This document shows, one piece after another, positions 32,584 through 41,396 of a stretch of DNA of 64,000 nucleotides. This stretch comes from Streptomyces umbrinus (GTDB lineage Bacteria > Actinomycetota > Actinomycetes > Streptomycetales > Streptomycetaceae). Under the pieces are notes generated by a model. That model saw only the letters and a list, made by a program, of their open reading frames with translations, ran no database searches and was not told the origin of the DNA. Every line of letters begins with the position of its first letter. The stretch's first letter is position 1. Where the stretch lies: NCBI RefSeq assembly GCF_030817415.1, contig NZ_JAUSZI010000002.1:8680001-8744000 (forward strand), in the 5' to 3' direction. The position numbers and the translations under genes were made by a program.

Positions 32584-33534
32584 TCAGGGCTCTATCCGCG
32601 CCCACACCGGCGCATGGTCCGACCCTGCCGCGTCCCGCCGTGTCCCCGGGTTCTCGTCGACCGACGGCAACGGGGTCTCCCGGACCGGCGTCCCCGTCCC
32701 CGCCCCGGTCACCTGGTCGAGCAGCAGTCGGCTGACCAGTATGTGGTCGATCAGTTCGGGGCGGCCGGAGTGGACGCGGGAGAAGCGCTGCTCCTCCGGG
32801 ATGAGGGGCGCGATGTTCCAGAGCCGGGCCGCGTCGCCCTTGTCGGGCCGTTCGAAACCCGGTGTGCCGATCTCGGAACCGGGCGGGCCCTGGAGTATCT
32901 GGGTCGTGGCGGCCGTGACCTCGTCGTTGAGGTCGCCGAGCACGGCCACGTTCCGTTCCTTGCCCTTGCCGTCGAGGAGGCCGTCCGCGACGGTCCGCAG
33001 TGTGGTGGCCTCGGCGGCCCGCCGGTACAGGGCGTACGCGCCGTAGCGGGCCCGCTCACCCTCGTCCCGCGGCTGGAACCGCTTGCCCGGGTACGTCAGA
33101 AGCTTCGACTTGAGATGGCAGACCGCCACGGTCAGGGTCGTGCCCCGCACGGTTATCTCCGCGGTCAGGATGCCGCGGCCCGTCCGCGAGACCGGCTCAC
33201 TGTCGTCGTCGCTCTGAACGGCTCGCATCGGTTCGGGGAAGGCGTTCGTGTCGGTGATCTTCCGTGGTTTCGGTCGGCTGAGGAAGCCGACCCTGATGCC
33301 GCGGCTGTCCGGATGCTCCGAGAGCGCGATGTGCCAGTCGCCGTCCAGCATCGCGGCCAGGTCCTCCAACGCCTCGGGATCGCCGACCTCCTGCACGCCG
33401 AGCAGCGTGGGGTCGAGCTCCGCGACGACCGACGCCAGCGCGGCGAGCTTCGCCTTGTACGCGTCCTCGCCGCGCGGTCCGAAGTCGCCGCCAGGCCGGT
33501 ACAGATTCTCCAGGTTCCAGGTGCCGAGGAGCAT
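32584..33534 (-). CDS. Endonuclease/exonuclease/phosphatase (EEP) family protein
   Basis: A 316-residue EEP-fold hydrolase: GTWNLENLY at the N-terminus, GVQEVGDPEALEDL (metal-binding Glu), VAVCHLKSKL (catalytic His), VAVLGDLND (Asp-Asn), IDHILVS and GSDHAPVWARI (final Asp-His). The fold cleaves phosphodiesters in DNA, RNA or lipids; the substrate is not predictable. No signal peptide with this start. Convergent with the FUSC gene. Confidence 0.9.
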   Translation of the reverse strand: MLLGTWNLENLYRPGGDFGPRGEDAYKAKLAALASVVAELDPTLLGVQEVGDPEALEDLAAMLDGDWHIALSEHPDSRGIRVGFLSRPKPRKITDTNAFPEPMRAVQSDDDSEPVSRTGRGILTAEITVRGTTLTVAVCHLKSKLLTYPGKRFQPRDEGERARYGAYALYRRAAEATTLRTVADGLLDGKGKERNVAVLGDLNDEVTAATTQILQGPPGSEIGTPGFERPDKGDAARLWNIAPLIPEEQRFSRVHSGRPELIDHILVSRLLLDQVTGAGTGTPVRETPLPSVDENPGTRRDAAGSDHAPVWARIEP

Positions 33535-33681
33535 GCCGGGCTCCTTCCCGGACGCGCCTTCCAGGGCCCGCCCGTCGAATGGTGAGGCCAGCGTGCGCGC
33601 GAAACCGCCGGGGCGACAGGGCAGGAACAGGATGCGCGGTTCACGTCACCCGACGGCACGATCCCGTCGTACCGTGGCGTG

Positions 33682-35112
33682 ATGACCTCGCCCGAGCCCA
33701 CGCCCGACGCGACGCCCAACGCCTCTGCCGATGATCGGGCCAACTCGCCCGGCACAAAAGCCCCGGCCGATCTCATTATCACCCGGTGCACCGCCCTGGT
33801 GCACGACGATCACGAACAGATCGGCTTCGTCGAGGACGCCACCATCGTCGTACGGGGTGGTCGCATCGAGAGCGTCACCACCGGGCCGGTCGACGTCGAC
33901 GTTCCGGCCGCGGAGCACACCGTACGTATCGATGCCCGCGGACAGGTCGCGATGCCCGGCCTCGTCAACTGCCATACGCACGCGCCGATGGTCACCCTGC
34001 GCGGTATCGCGGAGGACCTGCCCATCGAGGAGTGGTTCAACGACTTCGTCTGGCCCATCGAGTCCAACCTCCAGGAGAAGGACGTGGAGTTGGGCGCGCG
34101 GCTCGCCTGCGCCGAGATGATCCGGGGCGGGGTCACCTGCTTCGCGGACCACTACTTCTCGATGGACACGGTCGCCGCCGTGACCGCCGAGAGCGGGATG
34201 CGTGCCAACCTCGGACAGGCCTTCTTCTCCTCCCAGGGCGACGAGGGGCGCGAGCAGTCGCTGGACTTCGCCCTCCGCCACCGCGACACCGCCGACGGCC
34301 GCATCACCACGTCACTCGCCCCGCACGCGCCGTACACAGTCGAGGACGCCGACCTCGCCGCCACCGCCCGACTCGCCCGGGAACACGGCCTGTTGGTGCA
34401 CATCCACGCCTCCGAGAACCGCGACCAGGCCGACACCAGCCTCGCCCGCCACGGCCGCACCCCCATCGAGGTGCTGGCCGACGCGGGACTCCTCGACACC
34501 GACCTGCTCATCGCGCACGGCACCGGCATCAAGGAGCGCGACCTGCCCGTACTCGCCGGTGCCACCGGCCGGATCGCCGTGGCCGGCGCGCCCCGGGGCT
34601 ACCTCAAGTTCGCCTGGCCCACGACGACTCCGGTACGCGCACTCCGCGAGCTCGGCATCCCCGTGGGCCTCGCCACGGACGGGGCCGCCTCCAACAGCTC
34701 CCTGGACGTGTGGGAGTCCATGGCCCTCACGGCGCTGGTGCAGAAGTTCACCGAGGGCGACCCGCGCTGGCTGACCTCCCGACAGGCCCTGCACCACGCG
34801 ACGTTGCAGAGTGCGCGGGCGGTCGGCCTCGGCGAGGAGATCGGCAGCCTCGCGCCGGGCCGCCGGGCCGACATCATCCTCGTCGACGTGAGCGGCCCGC
34901 ACACCCAGCCCGTGCACGACCTCGCCGCCACTCTCGTACACAGCGCCCGCTCCGGCGACGTACGCACGACGATCGTCGACGGGCGGGTGATCATGCGCGA
35001 CCGGGAGCTGCTCACGCTCGATGTGCCCGCGATCGTGCGGGAGATGAACGAACGGATGCCTGCGCTGATCGACCGGAGCCACGGGAAGCGGATCCAGGAC
35101 TACGACACGTGA
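33682..35112 (+). CDS. Amidohydrolase (8-oxoguanine/SAH/MTA deaminase type)
   Basis: A 476-residue metal-dependent deaminase. The metal ligands are visible: NCHTHAPMVTLRG, the His in LLVHIHASE, and ATDGAASNSSLDVWESM (Asp). An additional His is in APHAPYTVEDA. The outer beta-sandwich is formed by the termini (GQVAMPGLVN and IVDGRVIMRDREL). The subgroup deaminates S-adenosylhomocysteine, methylthioadenosine or 8-oxoguanine. ATG 33682 follows a GTG at 33679; a TACCGT 6-8 bases upstream and no ribosome site suggest a leaderless message. Confidence 0.88.
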   Translation: MTSPEPTPDATPNASADDRANSPGTKAPADLIITRCTALVHDDHEQIGFVEDATIVVRGGRIESVTTGPVDVDVPAAEHTVRIDARGQVAMPGLVNCHTHAPMVTLRGIAEDLPIEEWFNDFVWPIESNLQEKDVELGARLACAEMIRGGVTCFADHYFSMDTVAAVTAESGMRANLGQAFFSSQGDEGREQSLDFALRHRDTADGRITTSLAPHAPYTVEDADLAATARLAREHGLLVHIHASENRDQADTSLARHGRTPIEVLADAGLLDTDLLIAHGTGIKERDLPVLAGATGRIAVAGAPRGYLKFAWPTTTPVRALRELGIPVGLATDGAASNSSLDVWESMALTALVQKFTEGDPRWLTSRQALHHATLQSARAVGLGEEIGSLAPGRRADIILVDVSGPHTQPVHDLAATLVHSARSGDVRTTIVDGRVIMRDRELLTLDVPAIVREMNERMPALIDRSHGKRIQDYDT

Positions 35113-35150
35113 GCGCTCCGCTCGGTGTGGGGGTGTGCGGTTCGCTTTGC

Positions 35151-35203
35151 TGCGGGCCGGTGGGGGCTTGTCGCGCAGTTCCCCGCGCCCCTTACGGGGC
35201 GCC
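35151..35203 (-). repeat. Dispersed intergenic repeat family 1, copy D
   Basis: GTCGCGCAGTTCCCCGCGCC followed by CCTTACGGGGCGCC. It sits between the amidohydrolase stop and the P450 ribosome site (GTGGAGG). Confidence 0.82.
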
Positions 35204-35215
35204 TAGGGTGGAGGT

Positions 35216-36433
35216 ATGTCCACTGACCAGGACCTTCTTACCGACGATCTCCTCACCCATCCGTACGCCGTCTATGACCGGCTGCGTGACACCGCGCCCG
35301 TGCACCGTGTCACCGGCCCCGACGGCAGTCCCGCCTGGCTGGTCACGCGTTACGACGACGTACGCGAGGCCCTGGCGAATCCGCTCCTCTCGCTGGACAA
35401 GAGGCATGCGCTGCCCGGTGGTTACAAGGGCTTTGCTCTGCCGCCCGCCCTGGACGCGAACCTTCTCAACATGGATCCGCCCGACCACACCCGCATCCGC
35501 CGCCTGGTCGGCCGGGCCTTCACAACGCGCCGCGTCGAGCAACTGCGCGCCCCCATCAGGCAGACCGCCGACCGGCTTCTCGACGCACTGGGCGCGCACG
35601 GCGGCACGGACCTGATCGCCGCGTACGCCGCCCCGCTCCCCATCACCGTCATCTGCGACCTGCTCGGCGTACCGGACGGGCACCGCCGTGACTTCCGGGC
35701 CTGGACCGATGTGCTCGTCGCGCCGGACCCGGCCAGGCCGCAGGCCGCCAAAGAGGCCGTCGTGGCGATGCTCGGCTTCTTCACCCGACTCCTCGCCGAC
35801 AAGCGCAAAGAGCCCGCCGACGACCTGCTCTCCGACCTCATCGCGGTCAGGGACGAGGGCGGTCGCGAGGGGAGCGACCGTGCGGGGAGCGACCGGCTCT
35901 CCGAGGACGAGTTGATGTCGCTCGCCTTCCTCATCCTCTTCGCGGGATACGAGAACACGGTCCAGCTCATCGGCACCGCGGTCCTCGCGCTGCTCCAGCA
36001 CCCCGACCAACTGGCGGCTCTCCGCGCGGACCCCACCCGGCTCCCGGCCGCCGTCGAGGAGTTCGTCCGCCACGACGGACCGGCCCTGCTGGCCATCCGC
36101 CGCTTCCCGCGGGAGGACGTGACGATCGGCGACGTCACCGTCCCGGCGGGCGAGACGGTCCTGCTGTCCCTGGGTGCCGCCAACCGCGACCCCCGCCGCT
36201 TCCCGGACGCCGACCGGTTCGACCTCGGGCGCGACGCCGGCGGACATCTCGCGCTCGGCCACGGCATCCACTACTGCCTGGGCGCCCCACTGGCCCGACT
36301 GGAGACGGAGATCGCCCTGGCCGCCCTCCTGGAACGCCTCCCCGACCTGGAACTCGACGGCGACCCGGGCGACCTCCGGTGGCGACCGTCCCTGCGCGCA
36401 CGCGGCCTGCTCGCGCTTCCGGTGACGTACTGA
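35216..36433 (+). CDS. Cytochrome P450
   Basis: A 405-residue soluble actinobacterial P450. The I-helix oxygen motif is FAGYENT (Glu in place of the more usual His-Glu pair), the heme loop is GHGIHYCLGAPLARLE with the Cys ligand near residue 360, and PPDHTRIRRLVGRAFT is the typical C-helix region. ExxR is less obvious within VEEFVRHDGPALLAIRRFPR. It would monooxygenate a small hydrophobic molecule with an external ferredoxin; no redox partner gene is adjacent. ATG 35216 has GTGGAGG upstream. Confidence 0.94.
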   Translation: MSTDQDLLTDDLLTHPYAVYDRLRDTAPVHRVTGPDGSPAWLVTRYDDVREALANPLLSLDKRHALPGGYKGFALPPALDANLLNMDPPDHTRIRRLVGRAFTTRRVEQLRAPIRQTADRLLDALGAHGGTDLIAAYAAPLPITVICDLLGVPDGHRRDFRAWTDVLVAPDPARPQAAKEAVVAMLGFFTRLLADKRKEPADDLLSDLIAVRDEGGREGSDRAGSDRLSEDELMSLAFLILFAGYENTVQLIGTAVLALLQHPDQLAALRADPTRLPAAVEEFVRHDGPALLAIRRFPREDVTIGDVTVPAGETVLLSLGAANRDPRRFPDADRFDLGRDAGGHLALGHGIHYCLGAPLARLETEIALAALLERLPDLELDGDPGDLRWRPSLRARGLLALPVTY

Positions 36434-36519
36434 AGAAAGGAAATTCCGCGCCCCACCGATGAGTTCCGCCCCTCCCTCCGGTCCACCCCAGGGAAAGCAC
36501 CGCACCGGAGGAGGGGCCA

Positions 36520-37233
36520 ATGACGCTTCCGCGGATGGTGTCGCGCGACGAGTGGCGCGGCGCACGCGAGGAACTGCTGGTCAGGGAGAAGGCAGCGACC
36601 CGCGCGCGTGACGCGCTGAACGCCGAGCGGCGACGACTGCCGATGGTCGAGATCGACAAGGAGTACGTCTTCGAGGGCGGGGACGGCAAGGCGACGCTGT
36701 TCGACCTCTTCGAAGGGCGGCCCCAACTCGTCGTCTACCACTTCATGTTCGCGCTGGAGTGGGACGCGGGCTGCCGCAGTTGCTCGGGCTTCGTCGACCA
36801 GATCGGACACCTCGCGCATCTGCGCGCGCGGGGCACCGAGTTCGCGGTGGTCTCCAGGGCGCCGTACACGAAGATCCTGCCCTTCAAGGCGCGGATGGGG
36901 TGGACGGTGCCCTGGTACTCGTCGTACGGCAACGACTTCAACCACGACTTCCAGGTGTCGTTCGAGGGCCACGACAGCAGCGCCGGCGGTCAGAGTCACG
37001 ACCCGTACGAACGGCCCGGGCTGAGCCGTTTCCTCCGCGACCGTGAGCGGATCTTCCACACGTACTCGACGTACGAGCGCGGACTGGACGGACTGGGCTC
37101 CACCACTGGTCTCCTGGACCTCACCGCCCTCGGCAGGCAGGAGGAGTGGGAGCAGCCGGAGGGGCGCGCGTCGGTACTGGGCGCGCCCGCGGGCAGCGAG
37201 CGCGTCCGGTACCACGACGAGTACGAGGACTGA
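36520..37233 (+). CDS. DUF899 thioredoxin-like protein
   Basis: A 237-residue protein of the DUF899 family with a thioredoxin-like fold: MVEIDKEYVFEG, LVVYHFMFALEWDAGCRSCS (the CxxC lies here), FAVVSRAPYTKILPFKARMG, WYSSYGNDFNHDFQVSFE, and HTYSTYERGLDGLGSTTGLL. The family is thought to be redox-related but its activity is not settled. GGAGGAGGGG precedes ATG 36520. Confidence 0.88.
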   Translation: MTLPRMVSRDEWRGAREELLVREKAATRARDALNAERRRLPMVEIDKEYVFEGGDGKATLFDLFEGRPQLVVYHFMFALEWDAGCRSCSGFVDQIGHLAHLRARGTEFAVVSRAPYTKILPFKARMGWTVPWYSSYGNDFNHDFQVSFEGHDSSAGGQSHDPYERPGLSRFLRDRERIFHTYSTYERGLDGLGSTTGLLDLTALGRQEEWEQPEGRASVLGAPAGSERVRYHDEYED

Positions 37234-37480
37234 GTCCGGCCGGCCGAGGACCGAGTCCGGCCGCGGCGCAAAAGGCCACGCGAAAGGCCTGCAAAGGGTC
37301 ATGCGAAGGGCCGTACAGAAGGTCGGTACGGCCTGAGAGGTGTTTCACAAGGTGTGATGGCCGCGTGTCAGCTACGTCTCAGTAACGTCACTTCGCGAGA
37401 CGTCCACCCCATGTTTGGCGTTTAACTCTTCAAGGGCTCTCTGGAGTTCTCAGGAGAGCAGCGCTACATGGAGGTGCAAC

Positions 37481-37651
37481 GTGGTGAACGGGCGAACGGT
37501 GCTGGAGCGCTTTCCCGCCGGTGGGCCGCGTGGTTCGTGGCCGGCCGAGGAGTTCGCGCAGGCGCGCCGCCTGGAGGGGCAGCACGTCGAGGTCGTGATG
37601 GACCTGTCGACGGACGCCTTCCTGGTGGTCGTGCGGGAACTCGCAGAGTGA
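37481..37651 (+). CDS. Small conserved protein of unknown function
   Basis: A 56-residue peptide, VNGRTVLERFPAGGPRGSWP then AEEFAQARRLEGQHVEVVMD and a hydrophobic end DAFLVVVRELAE. I recall similar short Streptomyces proteins. GTG 37481 follows GGAGG; a further GTG at 37484 is equally possible. It has its own 240-base upstream region containing AT-richer DNA, so it may have its own promoter. Confidence 0.65.
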   Translation: MVNGRTVLERFPAGGPRGSWPAEEFAQARRLEGQHVEVVMDLSTDAFLVVVRELAE

Positions 37652-37734
37652 GCAGAGTGAGCAGAGTGAGCCGGGCGGGCCGCCGAGGGCCTCACCCGGT
37701 GTGAGGCGCGGCCCGACGTGAGGCACGCCGACCC

Positions 37735-39798
37735 TCATCCGGCCTTGGGCGCCGGCACCCTGGCGGCGAACTGCTCCGCCTGGAGCGAGTACAACTCGGC
37801 GTAGACCCCGCCCGAGGAAAGCAGCTCCTCCGGAGTGCCGGACTCCACGAGCCGGCCCTGGTCGAGGACGTGCACCAGGTCGGCGTGGCGCACCGACGCG
37901 AGCCGGTGTGTGATGAGGATGACCGTCTGACCGGTACCCGCGAGGGCCCGGATCTTCTCGAAGACCTCCAGCTCGGCACGGGCGTCGAGAGCCGCCGTCG
38001 GCTCGTCCACGACCAGGATCGCGCCCCTCCGGTACGCCGCCCGCGCGATACCGAGCCGCTGCCACTGGCCGCCCGACAGCTCGTGGCCGCCGCTGAACAT
38101 ACGGGCCAGCAGCGTGTCCAGACCGCGCGGCAGATCGTCCACCACGTTCTCGGCGCCCGCCTCGGTGACGGACGTGCGCAGCCGCTCGTCGGTGAGCGGC
38201 GCCGACGTCCGGCCGATCGCGACGTTCACCCGGGCCGTGAACGGCCACCTCTTGAAGTCCTGCGCCACCATCGCGATGCGCTCGGCGAGCTGGTGCCGGT
38301 CGGCGGTCGCCGCGTCCACGCCGTCCCACAGGATCCGGCCCCGCTGCGGCGTGTACAGACCCGACAACAGCTTGACCAGGGTGGTCTTCCCGGAGCCGTT
38401 CTCCCCGACGAGCGCCACGATCTTGCCGAGCGGCACGGTGAGCGTCAGGTCCGCCAGCGCGGGGCGGGCCGCACTGCCCGGATAGGTGAACGTGACGTTC
38501 TCGAAGCGGATCTCACGCGGCTCCTCGGGCAGCGGCACACCGCCGACCGGGATGGCACGCTCGGCCGCCTCCACGTACAAGCGTTGAAGATCCCCGACGA
38601 ACAGGGCTTCCTCATGGAGGCTGTTGACCTCCAGGACGAGCGTGTCGAGATTCCCGGAGCCCGTACGGATCGCGATCACCGCCGTGCCCGCCACGGACAG
38701 CGCCATCGCACCGGCGAGCAGCAGCCCGCCGAGCGTCGCGTACGTCGCCACGGTCGCGAGGCCCGTCCAGGCGGCCGCGATCAGTCCGGTCCGTGCCCCC
38801 AGCCGGGCCAGCCGGGCCTGTTCCGCCTCCGCGGACTCCGACATCGCGCGGAAGTGCCGCAGCAGGAAGGGGCCGACCCCGTGGACGCGGATCTCGGGTG
38901 CCGCGGCGGGCTCGGTGAGCAGACCACTGATCAGCTGGCCGGCCCGGGCGTGCTGCACCCAGGCGTGGAACGACGTGTAGCGGCGCCGCGCCATGGTCAG
39001 CGCGCTCCAGGCGCTCGGCAGCGTCATCGTCACCAGCAGCGGCAGCAGTGCCACGTGCAGCACCGTCAGCACACCGGCCGCCGCGATCAGCGAGATCCCC
39101 GCGTTCACCACGCGCGTGGCGATCCTGATCATTCGCCGGGCGGACGAGGCGCCGTACTGCGCTGTGTCCAGCAGTTTGTGGAAGGCCTCGTCCTCGATCG
39201 CCGACAGCTCGACGGCCGCCGCCCGCTCCAGATACAGCTCCGTCGCGACGCGCTCGACCTTCGGTTCGAGGCGGCCCGTGGCGTATGTCGAGGCTGCTCG
39301 CAGCAGTGCGGCGACCAGCATCACGACGGCGACGACGACGAGCGCGGGCACCGCGTCGCGCAGCCGGTCCTCCACCGGGCCGGTCGCCATCAGGCGCCCC
39401 AGGACGCTGTTGACGGCCAGCAGGCTCACCGCCTGCGCCAGGCCGCGGCCCACCTCCGCGCCCACCACGATCCGTGCTGCCCGCCGGTCCGCCTGCCAGG
39501 CGAGCCGGAAACTGGACGCCAGCAGCGTGGGCAGCCGCGTCACCATGGCCCGGAAGTTCAGCTCCAGAAACGCGTCGGAGTGCTGCGACCAGCCCATGTC
39601 GTAGCGCAAGGGGCCGCCGAACAGCAGCCGCTCGGACTCGGACGGCTCGGGCTCGCCCGCACCGGGTTTCCCGTTCACAGACCCAGGCTTCACAGATCCC
39701 GGCTTCACGGATTCCGCCGGCCCGGTCTTCCTCGTGGTTCTCCGCCCGATTCTCCGCCCGGTCCTCTTCGAAGCTCCCGCAGATTCCGCAGGTCCCAC
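37735..39798 (-). CDS. ABC exporter, fused permease and ATPase
   Basis: A 687-residue half-transporter. An N-terminal low-complexity region includes the repeat KPGSVKPGSVNGKPG (residues about 31-46). The membrane domain spans about residues 95-400 with six helices. The ATPase domain has Walker A GENGSGKTTL, signature LSGGQWQRLGIARA, Walker B ILVVDEPTAALD and switch His in ILITHRLASV. Substrate is unknown; it probably works as a homodimer. GTG 39798 has GGGGGAGG upstream. Confidence 0.93.
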   Translation of the reverse strand: MGPAESAGASKRTGRRIGRRTTRKTGPAESVKPGSVKPGSVNGKPGAGEPEPSESERLLFGGPLRYDMGWSQHSDAFLELNFRAMVTRLPTLLASSFRLAWQADRRAARIVVGAEVGRGLAQAVSLLAVNSVLGRLMATGPVEDRLRDAVPALVVVAVVMLVAALLRAASTYATGRLEPKVERVATELYLERAAAVELSAIEDEAFHKLLDTAQYGASSARRMIRIATRVVNAGISLIAAAGVLTVLHVALLPLLVTMTLPSAWSALTMARRRYTSFHAWVQHARAGQLISGLLTEPAAAPEIRVHGVGPFLLRHFRAMSESAEAEQARLARLGARTGLIAAAWTGLATVATYATLGGLLLAGAMALSVAGTAVIAIRTGSGNLDTLVLEVNSLHEEALFVGDLQRLYVEAAERAIPVGGVPLPEEPREIRFENVTFTYPGSAARPALADLTLTVPLGKIVALVGENGSGKTTLVKLLSGLYTPQRGRILWDGVDAATADRHQLAERIAMVAQDFKRWPFTARVNVAIGRTSAPLTDERLRTSVTEAGAENVVDDLPRGLDTLLARMFSGGHELSGGQWQRLGIARAAYRRGAILVVDEPTAALDARAELEVFEKIRALAGTGQTVILITHRLASVRHADLVHVLDQGRLVESGTPEELLSSGGVYAELYSLQAEQFAARVPAPKAG

Positions 39799-39929
39799 CG
39801 GTGGCCTCCCCCGATCGTGGACGAACGGCCACTATCGCGGCGCGGGACGCCATCGGGCAGGGCGCGCGCCCGGTCCGCCACGGCGTAACCGGAGCACGCC
39901 CGGGCGCTCACCACCGCGCGCTGAGTGTG

Positions 39930-40006
39930 GGGCGCCCCGAAGGGGCGCGGGGCTGTGACATAAGCGGCTCCGTCGCGGGGCGCGACCAGCCCACGACTAC
40001 CCGCAG
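39930..40006 (+). repeat. Dispersed intergenic repeat family 1, diverged copy E
   Basis: GGGGCGCCCCGAAGGGGCGC followed by GGGGC, then after an inserted stretch CGCGACCAGCCCACGAC. It shares the hairpin and the CGACCAGCC part with copies A-D, with an insertion between them. Confidence 0.65.
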
Positions 40007-40034
40007 ACGTATGCAGCGCACCCCAGCGGAGCGC

Positions 40035-40490
40035 TCACGCGCTGACGGGCCTCGTCCAGGCCGGCGGGGTCCCCGTCAACCGGCACAGCGCCAGATAGAG
40101 CGGGATCGGCGGCGTGTACGGAAGCGTGCCGCCGGGTTTGTGGATGAGTCCGGGAAGACCGGGCGAGGCGGGTACGAGCGCCCCCGTGGCGTAGTGCGCG
40201 GGCGCCGGCCACTCCAGGGCGACGTCGGAGTCGGAGGGCACGAGCCACCACCAGTGCGTGCTGTCGGCGTACACACAGCCGACGCGCGGCAGGCGGGGCA
40301 TCAGCAGCGGGCCGAGTCTCGCGGGCATGGCCACCGCGTCACAGCCCAGCGGCGCCCGCATGCCCTCCGGCACGGTCAGCCGCCGCGACGGCCCGGTCCC
40401 GGACGTCTTCCGCAGGCCGCGCTCCAGGCGGACCAGCGTGTCCAGGTTCAGTACCCGTGGCGCACCGGCCGACGTTGCCCTCACACCCAT
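40035..40490 (-). CDS. Conserved hypothetical protein
   Basis: A 151-residue soluble protein I cannot name. The middle part is striking for WWWLVPSDSDVALEWPAPAH, followed by a Pro-rich end (GGTLPYTPPIPLYLALCRLT). I recall similar proteins next to RsbW-like kinases in Streptomyces, as here. ATG 40490. No catalytic motif is visible. Confidence 0.65.
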   Translation of the reverse strand: MGVRATSAGAPRVLNLDTLVRLERGLRKTSGTGPSRRLTVPEGMRAPLGCDAVAMPARLGPLLMPRLPRVGCVYADSTHWWWLVPSDSDVALEWPAPAHYATGALVPASPGLPGLIHKPGGTLPYTPPIPLYLALCRLTGTPPAWTRPVSA

Positions 40491-40580
40491 TCAGCCCTCG
40501 TCCGTTCTCCAATTTTTCCGAACCATCCGGAAACGGCTGTCGCCGCACCAGCCGGGAAGCGGCTGGAACGATTCAGGTCA

Positions 40581-41219
40581 CTACCAGTCGTGCCCGGCAG
40601 GGGGCGGCTGCGAGCCGCTCGGCTCCGCATGCGCGTGTTCCCCGTGCGCGTGCTGCCCGGTCGGCGAGGAGCCGGCTGGGGCCGGCCGGCTCCTCGCACT
40701 CCAGCCCAGGTCCGACCGCGGCTCGGCGCCGTTGTTCGCCGAGCGCGGCAGTTCGGCCCAGACCAGCAGTCCGGGACCGGTTTCCTGGGCGCCCCAGGCT
40801 GTGCACATCGCCGCGACGAGAAGCAGTCCCCTCCCGTGCTCCTCTTCGGGACGCTGCGGCGACGGGTGGGGCTCACCCGGCGCACACCCCTCGTCACGGA
40901 CGGCTATCCGCACCAGGTCGCCGCCGTCGTGCAGCTCGCACACCACATGGCGGCTCGCCGTGTGCACTATGGCGTTGGTGACCAGTTCGGAGACGACGAG
41001 CTCCGCCGTGTCGCAGGTGTCCTCACAGACCGACCAGCCGGAGAGCCGGGCACGCGTCAGATGCCGGGCCTGTGCTGCGGAGCCCGGATGAGCGGCCAAC
41101 TCGAAGCGGAACCGGCGCTCGGCTGCCGCCTCGGGGCGTACCCCAGCGGTGGCACCGAGACGGAACCGGTCCTCGGCTGCGTCTGTTCCTAACGGCGCGG
41201 ACGGAATCACGCTTGCCAC
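40581..41219 (-). CDS. RsbW-like anti-sigma/ATP-binding protein
   Basis: About 212 residues. The GHKL ATPase fold shows its N box (AELVVSELVTNAIVHT), G1 box (VRDEG) and G2 box (HGRGLLLVAAM). A long His/Gly/Pro tail (GQHAHGEHAHAEPSG) follows the domain. Such proteins bind sigma factors or antagonists, or partner with WhiJ/DUF397 proteins. The start is uncertain: GTG 41219, GTG 41210 or TTG 41246; the last lies inside a palindrome. Confidence 0.88.
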   Translation of the reverse strand: MASVIPSAPLGTDAAEDRFRLGATAGVRPEAAAERRFRFELAAHPGSAAQARHLTRARLSGWSVCEDTCDTAELVVSELVTNAIVHTASRHVVCELHDGGDLVRIAVRDEGCAPGEPHPSPQRPEEEHGRGLLLVAAMCTAWGAQETGPGLLVWAELPRSANNGAEPRSDLGWSARSRPAPAGSSPTGQHAHGEHAHAEPSGSQPPPAGHDW

Positions 41220-41235
41220 TATCTCCCCGTCGTGA

Positions 41236-41271
41236 ACACTTGGCAAGTGTCACTCTGAAAATTGCAGAGTG
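41236..41271. promoter_or_regulatory. Two adjoining inverted repeats in the divergent promoter region
   Basis: ACACTTG-G-CAAGTGT (41236-41250) is followed directly by CACTCTG-7 bases-CAGAGTG (41251-41271). TTGCAG (41262-41267) with TATGGC (41286-41291) and an 18-base spacer could be the promoter of the WhiJ-like gene, so both repeats are placed to be operators. Confidence 0.65.
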
Positions 41272-41339
41272 CAGTGTTCCGCGCCGTATGGCCATGGCAC
41301 ACTGCTCGCAACAGCATGTGGCGCGGCGTCAGTTGGGTA

Positions 41340-41360
41340 CCCGTTCGGGGCCCGAACGGG
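41340..41360. promoter_or_regulatory. Palindrome in the leader of the WhiJ-like gene
   Basis: CCCGTTCGGG-G-CCCGAACGGG, a perfect 10-bp inverted repeat with one central base, 36 bases before the GTG start. It may be an operator or an RNA hairpin. Confidence 0.6.
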
Positions 41361-41396
41361 CGCCGCCCGGGCTGTCTGGACAAAGTGGAGGTGGAC